Part shown: piece after piece, positions 7,447 through 16,361 of the stretch
How positions within the stretch are numbered: the first letter of the stretch is position 1
Layout: every line of letters starts with the position of its first letter
Source of the DNA: a bacterium
GTDB taxonomy: Bacteria > Bacillota_I > Bacilli_A > Acholeplasmatales > Acholeplasmataceae
NCBI GenBank assembly: GCA_018623895.1
Contig: JAAZUY010000005.1
Location: 1 to 20,793 of the forward strand
Reading direction: 5' to 3'
DNA length: 20,793 nucleotides
Notes under the pieces: model-generated
The model's database searches: none
Seen by the model: the letters and a program-made list of their open reading frames with translations, nothing else
What the model was told of the DNA's origin: nothing
Made by a program: the position numbers and the translations under genes

Positions 7447-8157
7447 TTACTTTATGAGCAAGCTCTCTAATGCTATCTTCATCATTCCAGTAAAAGCTTG
7501 TTCTCTTTCTAGTGAAGTTGTGACTTCATGAGTAACTAATGAATCTGAAACTGTAAGCAAACAAGATGCCTTTTTACCCAATGATTTTGCTACAGAAAAT
7601 AAAGCAAACGACTCCATTTCAACAGCACTTAAATCGTATTTTTTTGAAATATCTACATATTCTTTAGAATTCATTCTATAAAACACATCTGATGAATGAA
7701 TTTTCACAGTTTTTAATTCAAGTTTATTTCTTTTGGCTGCAACTTTAAGTGTTTTATTCAATGATTCATCAGAGTGCATAGTATTCTCATTTGAGAATCC
7801 GTAAGTTTTAACAAAACTCGACTCAGAATAGGCAGATTCGACTAGTACAGTATCAAAAAGAGATAAATTCTTTCTGTAAGCTCCACAGGATCCAATTCTT
7901 ATAATAGACTCAACGTCATAAAACTTATATAATTCATAAGAATATATCCCAATAGAAGGCATTCCCATTCCTGAACCCATGACTGTAACTCTTTCGCCTT
8001 TGTAATATCCTGTGTATCCAAGCATATTTCGTGTTGAATTTATTAATTTATATTCTGTTAAAAAATTCTCAGCAATAAATTTTGCTCTTAAGGGATCACC
8101 AGGCATAAAGACTATCTTCGCTATATCTTCTTTTTTTGCACTAATATGTGGAGTCAT
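7447..8157 (-). CDS. deoD: Purine-nucleoside phosphorylase, DeoD type
   Basis: The enzyme phosphorolyses purine (deoxy)ribonucleosides to the free base and (deoxy)ribose-1-phosphate. The 236-aa sequence carries H5, the phosphate-binding GDPLRAK (G20, R24), R43, and R87 in IRIGSCGA. It also has VEMES (179-183), which binds the ribose, and catalytic D205 in TVSDS. These are hallmarks of the hexameric DeoD/PNP-II class. The ATG overlaps the end of deoC by 17 nt, and AAGGAAG lies upstream within deoC. Together with DeoC it forms a deoxyribonucleoside catabolic pair; deoB (phosphopentomutase) is not in the window. Confidence 0.95.
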   Translation of the reverse strand: MTPHISAKKEDIAKIVFMPGDPLRAKFIAENFLTEYKLINSTRNMLGYTGYYKGERVTVMGSGMGMPSIGIYSYELYKFYDVESIIRIGSCGAYRKNLSLFDTVLVESAYSESSFVKTYGFSNENTMHSDESLNKTLKVAAKRNKLELKTVKIHSSDVFYRMNSKEYVDISKKYDLSAVEMESFALFSVAKSLGKKASCLLTVSDSLVTHEVTTSLEREQAFTGMMKIALESLLIK

Positions 8158-8809
8158 TTGAATCTTCCTTTCCTGTAACTATTACTACGCCTTTTGACGT
8201 TCCGATTCTATTTACACCTAAATCTATATACTTTATTGCATCCTTGTAATCTTTAATTCCTCCGGATGCTTTGATTTTACAGTTATCTCCGACAATACTT
8301 TTTATTAATTTAATGTCATGATGCGATGCACCTGATGTTCCAAAGCCTGTTGATGTTTTAACGAAATGTGCTCCAGATTTCATAACTAAGTTTGAAACAT
8401 ATTTAATTTCTTCGTCTGATAAATAGCAGGTTTCAATTATGACTTTTAATATTTTTCCATTTGTTTTTTTTAATACTGATTGAATGTCCAGTAAGATTTT
8501 TTTTTCATTCCTTTCATAGACATTATTTAAATTAAGAACCATATCTAATTCATCTGCACCGTCATTTATTGCTTTTTCAGCCTCATAAGATTTTACTTCT
8601 GGTATATGTTGACCATGAGGAAAACCTATCACTGTACAAACACAAACATCAGTGTCTTTAAGTTTTTTTGAAACATGAGATACAAATGTTGGATTGACAC
8701 AAACTGATTTGAAATTGTATTTTATCGCCTCTTCAACCAATTTATTTATTTGATTGACATTCACATTATGTCCTAATTTAGTATGATCAATAAATTTACT
8801 TAAATCCAT
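8141..8809 (-). CDS. deoC: Deoxyribose-phosphate aldolase
   Basis: The enzyme cleaves 2-deoxyribose-5-phosphate to acetaldehyde and glyceraldehyde-3-phosphate, feeding deoxynucleoside carbon into glycolysis. In its 222-aa TIM barrel I see D89 in GADELDMVLN, the Schiff-base lysine K151 in FVKTSTGFG, and the relay lysine K180 in IKASGGI. The phosphate-binding RIGTSKG follows at the C-terminal end. The start at 8809 follows a near-perfect GGAGGAAAG ribosome site. It lies 8 nt behind the unknown 285-aa gene and overlaps deoD by 17 nt. No DeoR-type or Crp operator is evident by eye. Confidence 0.96.
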   Translation of the reverse strand: MDLSKFIDHTKLGHNVNVNQINKLVEEAIKYNFKSVCVNPTFVSHVSKKLKDTDVCVCTVIGFPHGQHIPEVKSYEAEKAINDGADELDMVLNLNNVYERNEKKILLDIQSVLKKTNGKILKVIIETCYLSDEEIKYVSNLVMKSGAHFVKTSTGFGTSGASHHDIKLIKSIVGDNCKIKASGGIKDYKDAIKYIDLGVNRIGTSKGVVIVTGKEDSNDSTY

Positions 8810-8817
8810 CTTTCCTC

Positions 8818-9675
8818 CTAGTAATCCGTGATTTTATTAATACCTACTTTTAAATTTGAATCAATATCTAAAATTTTATGGTTTTTTCTCAGAAGATTCA
8901 AAAACTTTGCTGAATATTTTTTTGGAATTTTCATTGTACCTTCAACAGTTCCAGGAACTTTCTCCATTATTGATTTAATCTTTTTATCTATCTCTTCGAA
9001 TGAAAAATAGACTATGTTATTTTTTAACTTAATTCCTAAAAGATTTATTTGAGGCGGAATGATAAAAGCGGTATCCAGTTTTTCAACCAAAAAACCCACA
9101 AAAAACTTCTCGTTTGAGGGGTAAAAAATATAATCTGAAATTGAAATATCTTCTTTATTATAGTATTCTCTTAAATCATCTAGGTCATTAAGGTACTTTA
9201 AAATGTAAAATAATTTTTTTGTTTCAAAAAAATGGAATTTCTCTGATTCTCGTTGATTTTTTTTAATATATGCGTTTTTGATTATTTTAAATGAATTAAC
9301 TAGGAGATCATTTTTAAACTTTTGAACATCTTCAAATATTTCGTGATAAATTTGAAGATCGAATTTTTTTGTTAAAATTTCTATAATCTTAAAAAATTCT
9401 TTAATTATATAACTAGGAGTAAATAGTGATATATTTGCATGCATATTTACATCTAAATATATCGGACTCAGTCTATAAAGATCTGGAACCGTACTTTTTG
9501 GTGTTATACATATTTCAAAAGGATATTTTAAGTGATTATGTTTAAATGAAAACTTAGCTATCTTTTCATCCATATAAACATCAAAATTAAGTTCATTTTT
9601 AAAAAAATTAATTACTGTTAATATATCGATTTCTCTTGTTTTTTCTTTAAAAAAATGAACTCTAAAATTAGACAT
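8818..9675 (-). CDS. Unrecognised 285-aa protein heading the deoC-thyA operon
   Basis: I do not recognise a family. The protein is hydrophilic, Lys/Phe/Ile-rich, and lacks a signal peptide, membrane helix, Cys cluster or nucleotide-binding loop. The N-terminal about 100 residues look alpha/beta. The middle (about 105-175) is strongly helical, and the C-terminal part (about 180-285) returns to strands with a VPGTVEGTMKIPKK turn. It has no HTH that I can see, so it is not an obvious DeoR-type regulator. It has its own extended -10 promoter and a GAGG ribosome site, and lies 8 nt before deoC. It is therefore very likely co-transcribed with nucleoside salvage genes. Base and codon usage look like the neighbours, with no sign of transfer. 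Confidence 0.8.
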   Translation of the reverse strand: MSNFRVHFFKEKTREIDILTVINFFKNELNFDVYMDEKIAKFSFKHNHLKYPFEICITPKSTVPDLYRLSPIYLDVNMHANISLFTPSYIIKEFFKIIEILTKKFDLQIYHEIFEDVQKFKNDLLVNSFKIIKNAYIKKNQRESEKFHFFETKKLFYILKYLNDLDDLREYYNKEDISISDYIFYPSNEKFFVGFLVEKLDTAFIIPPQINLLGIKLKNNIVYFSFEEIDKKIKSIMEKVPGTVEGTMKIPKKYSAKFLNLLRKNHKILDIDSNLKVGINKITDY

Positions 9676-9690
9676 TTTTACCTCTAAAAT

Positions 9691-9699
9691 ATTATAACA
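9691..9699 (-). promoter_or_regulatory. Extended -10 promoter of the unknown-deoC-deoD-pepV-thyA-folA-plsC operon
   Basis: The minus strand reads TGT-TATAAT with a perfect hexamer at 9696-9691, in the 30-nt gap after surE. The predicted start near 9684 falls on the AGAGG ribosome site (9685-9681), giving a leader of about 9 nt. There are 15 nt between hexamer and ATG. No -35 is evident. Confidence 0.65.
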
Positions 9700-9705
9700 T
9701 GATTA

Positions 9706-10443
9706 TTATAAATTTTTTTTACTTATTTTATCTAAAAAAGAGTGATCAGTATTGTCAAAACTTATTGGTGTAATCGAAATATATCCATCCTCTACAGCTG
9801 CAACGTCAGAATTTATATCTTCAATAAATTTTTTAGAAGAATATTTAGTAATATAAACTTTCTTATTTTCATCATAAATAAAATCAGAGTTATGAAGCTT
9901 TTTGCCTAACTTAGTTAGTTTAAATCCTTTTGTTTTATTGAAATTAATTGATGGAAAATTTACATTTAAAATGTGATCACCTTTGTACAATTTAGTATCA
10001 AATATATAATCAAAAAAACTATTTAGAGCATCATATATATATGGAGCATTTGGATTAGCAGCGCTAACAGCAATTGAGTGAATTTCTTTCAATCTCGCTT
10101 GTCTAGCAGCACCAATTGTCCCAGAATAAAATATATCATTTGCAAGATTATGTCCGAAATTTATTCCTGATACACATAAATCAAAATCTACTTTAAATTC
10201 TTTTAAAGCGACTGAAATACAATCAGATGGAGTCCCTTCAATTGTGACAGTACTTTTAGCTCCAACGATGTTCTCAGGCAAATGGATCTTTATTTTTTTA
10301 TTTATTGAAATAGACATCGAAGATGCACTTTGTTGTTTGTGAGGACAACAAACATAAACATCTCCAAACAATGCTAAAGATTTTACAAGAGTTCTTATTC
10401 CATCTGACTTATATCCATCATCATTTGTAACTAATATATTCAT
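9706..10443 (-). CDS. surE: 5'/3'-nucleotidase SurE
   Basis: SurE is a metal-dependent phosphatase acting on nucleoside monophosphates and some other phosphate esters. The 245-aa protein starts MNILVTNDDG with the metal-binding D8-D9. It also has the CPHKQQSASS segment whose Ser (about S39) completes the site, SGINFGHN with the conserved Asn, and YSGTIGAARQA. Length is normal. Its ATG overlaps the ileS stop as ATGA, and GAGG lies 7 nt upstream inside ileS. It ends the ftsZ-to-surE operon. It could supply nucleosides to the phosphorylases encoded downstream (inference). Confidence 0.93.
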   Translation of the reverse strand: MNILVTNDDGYKSDGIRTLVKSLALFGDVYVCCPHKQQSASSMSISINKKIKIHLPENIVGAKSTVTIEGTPSDCISVALKEFKVDFDLCVSGINFGHNLANDIFYSGTIGAARQARLKEIHSIAVSAANPNAPYIYDALNSFFDYIFDTKLYKGDHILNVNFPSINFNKTKGFKLTKLGKKLHNSDFIYDENKKVYITKYSSKKFIEDINSDVAAVEDGYISITPISFDNTDHSFLDKISKKNL

Positions 10444-13145
10444 TTCAATGCCTCAACGACCTTGTTACATCTTTCACACAAAACATTACTATTTAGTTTT
10501 TCAAATACATTCCAACATCTTTCGCAAGTGTCACCGTCAAATTTTCTTAAACTTGCCTGAAGACTTTCACCTTCTTTTACATTAACTTTTGCAACCATTA
10601 ATATTTCTTTAAGATCAATGTTTAATCTCTGTATATTAACATTCATTTTTTTTGGAATTTTAACTGATATTTCCGCTTGCATAGTTTTTGTAATCAATTT
10701 TGAATTTCTTGCATCCTCGATAACTGAGTTTACAGCTAATCTAATTTTTAATAAATCTTCAAGAGCCTGTCTTAAAGCGAATGGATCTTCAGATTCAGTT
10801 GGAGTATCAATTCTCTCTAGATATACGTCACTGTACTTTTTGAAATTTAATTTTTCATATGCTTCACTAGTTGTATGAGGTATAATTGGAGTAAGAAGCT
10901 TTAATAATGTCATAATTATATCAAAAAATGTAGATTGAATTGCTCTTCTTTCGAAATCATTTTTCAATTCTAAATAAAGCTTGTCTTTTGTAAAATCTAG
11001 ATAAAATGCACTCAAGTCGTTTATTATATATGGTAATACTGTTCTGTAAACTTTATCAAAATCATAATTTTCATAATAATTGAATATTTTTGAATATAAA
11101 TCTTTTAACTTTAAAGTGATTGCTCTATTTAGATTTCCTCTCATTGAATAACCAATATAATCTTTTTCTAAATCAAAATCAGATAAGTTCCCCAAAATAT
11201 ATCTTAGAGTATTTCTAATTTTTCTATAACCTTCACTAATCTGTTTTAAATTTTCTTCGCTGATTCTCACATCTTGTTGATAATCTGTTGAGGCAACCCA
11301 TAACCTAAGTATATCTGCTCCTTTTTGCTTCATCACTTTAAGCGGATCAACGGTATTGCCTATTGATTTGCTCATTTTTCTACCATTTCCATCTAAAGTA
11401 AAGCCATGTGATAAAACAGCTTTATATGGAGAATGTCCAAATGAAGCGACAGAAGTCGATAAGCTTGAATTAAACCATCCTCTATATTGATCAGAACCTT
11501 CTAAATATAAATCTGCAGGAAAAGGCTCGCCATTTCTTTTTAGGACCATAAAACTTGTCCCTGAGTCAAACCAGACATCCATGATGTCACTCTCTTTAAA
11601 ATAAATATCATTCGGACTATTTATATTCTTATAGCCTTTTGGTAATAAATCTTTTGGATCAAGTTCATACCACGAGTTTGAACCTCTCTTTGAAAAAATC
11701 GATGCAATATGATCCAATACTTTGCTATCTAAAATAGGTTCTCCATTCTCAGTATATAAAACTGGAATCGGCACACCCCAGGATCTTTGTCTTGAAATAC
11801 ACCAGTCTTCCCTTGAACTTATCATATTTGAAAGCCTAGTTTCACCCCATTTAGGATACCATTTTACATCTTTTATTGATTTTAATAATGGTTCTTTTAT
11901 CTTTTTTATAGATGCAAACCATTGCGGTGTTGCTCTGAAAATAACAGGTTTTTTAGTTCTCCAATCATGAGGATAAGAATGAACAAATTCTGTTGCATCT
12001 AATAATGTTTTTTTAGTTTTCAAAAATTCAATAATTTCGTTATTGGCTTGTCTGTAAAATAACCCTTTAAATTGACCAGTTGAATCCATCATATAACCTT
12101 TCTCATCAACTGGACAATAAATTTCTAAACCATATTTTTTTCCAACTATATAATCTTCCTCACCATGTCCAGGTGCCGTGTGAACAATACCTGAACCATC
12201 TTCTGCAGTAACATGATCTCCTAAAATGACTGGGCAAACTTTTTCATTTAGTGGATGAAAATATTTTAAACCTTCTAATTTTTCACCATAAAATTCTTTA
12301 GTAATTACAACATTTTCAAATGATAATTTCTTTGATACTAATTCAATTAGATCTTTAGATAATATAAATTTTCCCTTGTTTGTTTCAACAAGAACATATC
12401 TTAATTTAGGATTTACAGCAGTTGCTCTATTAGCTGGCAAAGTCCATGGTGTAGTAGTCCAAATAATTAAAGATACATTATTAAATTCTTCAGTATTTTC
12501 AGACAGTTTGAATGCAACATATATTGAAGTATCTTTGATATCTATATATTCAATTTCAGCTTCAGCTAGAGCCGTTTCTGATGATGGAGACCAAAAAACA
12601 GGTTTTAATCCTTTATATATTAATCCTTTTTCAACCATTTTTGAAAAAATCAACACTTGATCAGCTTCATATTCATGTTGAAATGTCACATAAGGATTGG
12701 ACCATTCACCCAATATACCAAGTCTTTTGAATTGTTTTTTTTGCTTTTCTATCTGTTCTTCAGCATATTGTTTACAAAGATTTCTATATTCACTCTTTGT
12801 AAGTTTTTTCCTATTTACACCTTTTTTAGAAAGTGCAGTTTCAATAGGGAGACCATGAGTATCCCATCCTGGGATATATCTAGTTTTAAATCCTCTCATA
12901 GTCTTGTATCTAACAACAAAGTCTTTTAGTATTTTGTTCATTGCATGACCAATGTGGATATCACCATTTGCATAAGGAGGACCATCGTGTAAAACAAAAC
13001 TTTCTCCCTCTTTATTGAGTTCTAAATTTTTTTTATATAATTTTTTTTCTTTCCAAATATCTTGTATGAGGACTTCTTTTTCACCCAAATTCCCCCTCAT
13101 TGGGAAATCTGTATTTGGTAGATTTAAAGTTTCTTTATAACTCAT
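10440..13145 (-). CDS. ileS: Isoleucyl-tRNA synthetase
   Basis: This class I aminoacyl-tRNA synthetase charges tRNA-Ile. The 901-aa protein has the HIGH motif (64-67) after DGPPYANGDI, the CP1 editing domain with IIWTTTPWTLPANRA, the KMSKS loop at 590-594, and an anticodon-binding region. The C-terminal zinc finger has C874, C877, C890 and C893 intact. Size and architecture are the usual bacterial type. The ribosome site is AAAGGTGA, 31 nt after sepF, and surE overlaps by 4 nt. No T-box fits the 31-nt gap, so regulation by uncharged tRNA-Ile is not expected here. Confidence 0.98.
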   Translation of the reverse strand: MSYKETLNLPNTDFPMRGNLGEKEVLIQDIWKEKKLYKKNLELNKEGESFVLHDGPPYANGDIHIGHAMNKILKDFVVRYKTMRGFKTRYIPGWDTHGLPIETALSKKGVNRKKLTKSEYRNLCKQYAEEQIEKQKKQFKRLGILGEWSNPYVTFQHEYEADQVLIFSKMVEKGLIYKGLKPVFWSPSSETALAEAEIEYIDIKDTSIYVAFKLSENTEEFNNVSLIIWTTTPWTLPANRATAVNPKLRYVLVETNKGKFILSKDLIELVSKKLSFENVVITKEFYGEKLEGLKYFHPLNEKVCPVILGDHVTAEDGSGIVHTAPGHGEEDYIVGKKYGLEIYCPVDEKGYMMDSTGQFKGLFYRQANNEIIEFLKTKKTLLDATEFVHSYPHDWRTKKPVIFRATPQWFASIKKIKEPLLKSIKDVKWYPKWGETRLSNMISSREDWCISRQRSWGVPIPVLYTENGEPILDSKVLDHIASIFSKRGSNSWYELDPKDLLPKGYKNINSPNDIYFKESDIMDVWFDSGTSFMVLKRNGEPFPADLYLEGSDQYRGWFNSSLSTSVASFGHSPYKAVLSHGFTLDGNGRKMSKSIGNTVDPLKVMKQKGADILRLWVASTDYQQDVRISEENLKQISEGYRKIRNTLRYILGNLSDFDLEKDYIGYSMRGNLNRAITLKLKDLYSKIFNYYENYDFDKVYRTVLPYIINDLSAFYLDFTKDKLYLELKNDFERRAIQSTFFDIIMTLLKLLTPIIPHTTSEAYEKLNFKKYSDVYLERIDTPTESEDPFALRQALEDLLKIRLAVNSVIEDARNSKLITKTMQAEISVKIPKKMNVNIQRLNIDLKEILMVAKVNVKEGESLQASLRKFDGDTCERCWNVFEKLNSNVLCERCNKVVEALK

Positions 13146-13176
13146 TTTTTCACCTTTTAAATTTATTTTTAGTTTA

Positions 13177-13497
13177 TTAAGTTAATTCTTTAACAAAAAT
13201 TTTAAGTGTTCCATCTGAAAATGCGTTGTTGTCACCAAACATAATAACTTTTTCTCTAATCAAAATGACTTCACCTTCCAAGGCATATGTTATGCCAGAA
13301 AAAAAAGCTATTGCTTTATTAATTTCATCAACTTCAATTTTTTCAAAATTGATAATATATGGTACATGATTCTTAAGATTATCTGCAATTTTTAATAATG
13401 TTTCATCATTAGAATTTTCTAACATAAGAAACTCAACTAATTCTGATGATTTCTTAATGTTTTCTTTTTTTTGATTCTTTTTTTTAAATAAGCTCAT
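13177..13497 (-). CDS. sepF: Cell-division protein SepF
   Basis: SepF binds the FtsZ C-terminal peptide and links the Z-ring to the membrane in Gram-positive bacteria. This 106-aa copy has the SepF core: a hydrophobic start, then ADNLKNHVPYIINFEKIE, then INKAIAFFSGITYALEGEVILIRE in order, ending in an FG-containing strand. It is shorter than the usual about 150 aa. The linker is nearly gone, and the N-terminus is MSLFKKKNQKK, a minimal basic possible membrane-contact segment. It lies 2 nt after yggS with an AAAGGAA ribosome site, in the order ftsZ-ychF-yggS-sepF. YggS-SepF adjacency is typical of Firmicutes division clusters. Confidence 0.88.
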   Translation of the reverse strand: MSLFKKKNQKKENIKKSSELVEFLMLENSNDETLLKIADNLKNHVPYIINFEKIEVDEINKAIAFFSGITYALEGEVILIREKVIMFGDNNAFSDGTLKIFVKELT

Positions 13498-13499
13498 TT

Positions 13500-14093
13500 C
13501 TATTCCTTTAATACTTTTTTAAAATATGATCCTAGTCTTATCATGGTTGACCCCTCTTGAATTGCTATTTGGAAATCTTCTGTCATGCCCATAGATAATT
13601 CATTCAAATTATATTTTTTTGAGATTGATTTAAGTTTAGAAAAAATTTTTCTAGTAGTTTCTAAATCTTTGTTTTTGCCGATCGTCATTAAGCCTATAAT
13701 GTTTATTTTATCATATTTTTTTGCCTGATTAAAAAATGATGGAAATTCATCAATTAGTATTCCATTTTTTTGTTTTTCTTTAGTTAAATTAATTTGTATC
13801 AAACAATCTAAAGTATTGTTCCTATGTTTTTGAATTTCCTGAAGTAACTTTAGAGAATCAACAGTATGTAAAACATCAATTTCATTGATTATTTTTTTAG
13901 CTTTATTTCTTTGTAAATGTCCAATGAAATGCCATTCAATATCTTTTTTTCGGATTTTTTCTTTCTTCTTTATAAGCTCATCGACTCTATTTTCTCCAAA
14001 AAATCTAACTCCTTTATCGTAGAGAATATTCATCTCTTTGTAGTCGAAGTATTTTGATGCACATATCACCTTACATGAATTAATATACCTCAT
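13500..14093 (-). CDS. yggS: YggS/YlmE-family PLP-binding protein, short N-terminus
   Basis: Members are PLP-binding (beta/alpha)8-barrel proteins involved in vitamin B6 homeostasis, without a known catalytic reaction. The PLP lysine is K14 in VICASKYF, followed by FFGENRVDE, WHFIGHLQRNKAK, IGLMTIG, the SMGMTEDFQIAI block and the phosphate-binding STMIRLGS near the end. At 197 aa it is about 20-30 residues short. The N-terminal helix that normally precedes the lysine strand is absent, and the ATG already overlaps the ychF stop (ATGA). Nothing in the sequence shows a frameshift, so the short form looks genuine. It lies directly before sepF. Confidence 0.88.
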   Translation of the reverse strand: MRYINSCKVICASKYFDYKEMNILYDKGVRFFGENRVDELIKKKEKIRKKDIEWHFIGHLQRNKAKKIINEIDVLHTVDSLKLLQEIQKHRNNTLDCLIQINLTKEKQKNGILIDEFPSFFNQAKKYDKINIIGLMTIGKNKDLETTRKIFSKLKSISKKYNLNELSMGMTEDFQIAIQEGSTMIRLGSYFKKVLKE

Positions 14094-15187
14094 ACATTAA
14101 ACCTAAAATATACTATGTCCCCGTCCTCCATCAAATAGTCTTTACCTTCTAATCTGTATTTGCCAGCTTCACGGGCCTTTTTAGCATCTTTAAAAATAAA
14201 AAAATCTTTGTAAGATAAGGTTTCACATCTTATAAAACCTTTTTTTATATCTGAGTGAATTATTGATGCACAGTCTATAGCTTTCATTCCTGATTTATAC
14301 GTCCATGCTTTTACTTCATTCTTTCCAGCAGTAAAAAAAGTTTTTAACTCTAACATTTCATAGCTTTGTTTGATCAAAAGATCCAATTGAGACATTTCTA
14401 ATTCCATTATTTTAAGCAATTCTTTTTTATCATATTCAGACATTGTTGTTAATTCAAACTCAAACTGTGAAGAGAGAATTATGTATGGAATATTATTTTG
14501 ATTTAAATATTCAATAAATTTCGATACTTTTTTATCTTTACTTCGATTTGAGATATCTTCTTCACTAATGTTAATAACTACAATTGTTTTTTTGAAAGAC
14601 AACAATTGTTGTTCTTTGATAATTTTATAGGTATCCTCGTCAAATTCATTTCTTGTATCATTTGTCTGACTCAACAGTACTTTTTTTATATTATTTAAAA
14701 TCGATAGTTCTAAAAGACTTTCTTTTGGATTTTTTTTCTTTTTTTTATCTAAATTTTTAATTCTATTTTCTATTCTCTCAAGGTCGGAAAGCTTCAACTC
14801 CATATCAACTGTTTCAAAATCTCTAATGGGATCGACATCTCCATGAACATGAGTAATCTTTTTTGAATCAAAACATCTTACCACATGACAAATTGCATTA
14901 ACTTCTCTGATATGAGATAAAAATTTATTTCCTAACCCTTCTCCACTTGACGCGCCTTTAACAAGACCTGCTATATCGGTAAACTTAATTGTTGTATTAA
15001 TAATTCTCTGTGGATTATAATGTTTGGCGATAAAATTTAATCTAGAATCTTGAACTGGAACAACTCCTACATTAGGCTCAATAGTTGCGAATGGATAATT
15101 TGCAGCTAAAACTTTGGATTTTGTAATTGCATTAAATAAAGTAGATTTACCCACATTAGGTAAACCTATTATTCCAACCTGTAACAT
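14090..15187 (-). CDS. ychF: YchF/OLA1-family ribosome-associated ATPase
   Basis: This is a P-loop protein of the Obg-related YchF family, which binds ribosomes and prefers ATP. The P-loop is GLPNVGKST (8-16) and the switch region is NYPFATIEPNVG. A DIAGLVKGASSGEGLGN motif follows, and the G4 element is NISE instead of NKxD, which is the family feature that explains ATP preference. A coiled-coil insert spans about 130-200. The C-terminal TGS-like domain (about 280-365) ends in GDIVYFRFNV. The 365-aa length is standard. It lies 25 nt behind ftsZ with an AAGGAG ribosome site and overlaps yggS by 4 nt. Confidence 0.96.
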   Translation of the reverse strand: MLQVGIIGLPNVGKSTLFNAITKSKVLAANYPFATIEPNVGVVPVQDSRLNFIAKHYNPQRIINTTIKFTDIAGLVKGASSGEGLGNKFLSHIREVNAICHVVRCFDSKKITHVHGDVDPIRDFETVDMELKLSDLERIENRIKNLDKKKKKNPKESLLELSILNNIKKVLLSQTNDTRNEFDEDTYKIIKEQQLLSFKKTIVVINISEEDISNRSKDKKVSKFIEYLNQNNIPYIILSSQFEFELTTMSEYDKKELLKIMELEMSQLDLLIKQSYEMLELKTFFTAGKNEVKAWTYKSGMKAIDCASIIHSDIKKGFIRCETLSYKDFFIFKDAKKAREAGKYRLEGKDYLMEDGDIVYFRFNV

Positions 15188-15212
15188 TTTTTCTCCTTAA
15201 AAGTTGTATCGA

Positions 15213-16337
15213 TTATAAGCTTTTCTTCTTTTTTAACCATGATGGGATCTTTGTATCTTGACTTTCCTTCTCATTTGATTCATTAACTTCATGTAAACCA
15301 TCATCTGTAAGTTTAAGTTGTTCGTCAGAGGTGTTGTTAAATATTTCACTTGCAAGATTTTTTATAGTTGTGTCTTTAGCTTTTAATTCATATCCCGTTG
15401 CTATTACTGTAACAACCATTTCTTCTTTCATTTCAAGACTAACAGCGGTTCCATATATAATATTTAAATCTTTATCGGTTGCGTTTCTGATTTCAGATAA
15501 TGCTTGTTCAGTTTCAAATAAGGTTATGTTTGTTCCTGATGTAATATTAACAACAGCATCTGTTGCTCCATCTATTGAAACTTCTAAAAGTTTTGAATGG
15601 ATTGCTTTTCTAGCTGCCTCGACTGCTCTATTTTCTCCCTGGGCAATACCAACACCCATTAATGCAGTACCTTTGTTTTCCATTACCGTTCTTACATCAG
15701 CAAAGTCTACATTGATAATCCCAGGCACAGTAATTATTTCAGTTACACCTTGAACACCTTGTCTTAAAATATTGTCGGATTCTCTAAATGCATCTAAAAG
15801 TTGAGTAGTTGGTCCAGAAATTTCTAATAGTCTCTCGTTAGGAATTACGATAAGAGTGTCAACATGAGGTTTCAATGCTTCTAAGCCCTTGACTGCTTCT
15901 TGCATTCTTAAAGGTCCCTCAAAAGAAAATGGTTTAGTAACGATTCCTATCGTTAATGCTCCTGATTCCTTAGCTTTTTTTGCAATTATTGGTGCTGCTC
16001 CAGTACCTGTTCCTCCACCCATTCCACATGTAATAAAAACCATGTCTGCATCTTTGACCATTTCTTCAATTTCAAAAATAGACTCTAATGCTGCTTTCTT
16101 TCCAACATCCGATTTAGCACCCGCGCCTAATCCTCTTAATAAGTTTTTTCCAATTTGAAGTCTTGTTTGTGCTTTGGATCTCTTCAAAACTTGAGCGTCA
16201 GTATTAACTGCAACAAATTCAACTCCACTTACATCATTCTCTATCATTCGGTTTACTGCGTTTCCACCGCCTCCACCGACACCTATAACTTTTATTACAG
16301 GTTTTTCATTAAATTGATCATTTTCTCCAAAAACCAT
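15213..16337 (-). CDS. ftsZ: Cell-division GTPase FtsZ
   Basis: FtsZ is the tubulin homologue that forms the cytokinetic ring. The 374-aa protein has the nucleotide-binding [13 protein letters not shown] (19-31), the tubulin signature [10 protein letters not shown] (107-116) and the catalytic T7 loop [11 protein letters not shown] short acidic linker (about 335-360) precedes a C-terminal peptide, [11 protein letters not shown] (364-374), of the kind bound by SepF or FtsA. The start follows GGGAG. It is preceded by its own promoter and heads the ychF-yggS-sepF-ileS-surE operon, not an mraZ/mraW/ftsA cluster. No ftsA lies in the window; sepF does, so SepF is the likely anchor. Confidence 0.98.
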   Translation of the reverse strand: MVFGENDQFNEKPVIKVIGVGGGGGNAVNRMIENDVSGVEFVAVNTDAQVLKRSKAQTRLQIGKNLLRGLGAGAKSDVGKKAALESIFEIEEMVKDADMVFITCGMGGGTGTGAAPIIAKKAKESGALTIGIVTKPFSFEGPLRMQEAVKGLEALKPHVDTLIVIPNERLLEISGPTTQLLDAFRESDNILRQGVQGVTEIITVPGIINVDFADVRTVMENKGTALMGVGIAQGENRAVEAARKAIHSKLLEVSIDGATDAVVNITSGTNITLFETEQALSEIRNATDKDLNIIYGTAVSLEMKEEMVVTVIATGYELKAKDTTIKNLASEIFNNTSDEQLKLTDDGLHEVNESNEKESQDTKIPSWLKKKKSL

Positions 16338-16361
16338 GGTTAATCTCCCTTATATATGGAT

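Noticed and set aside
13146..13176. T-box leader for ileS
   Set aside because: Only 31 nt separate sepF and ileS, and there is no T-box sequence or specifier stem.
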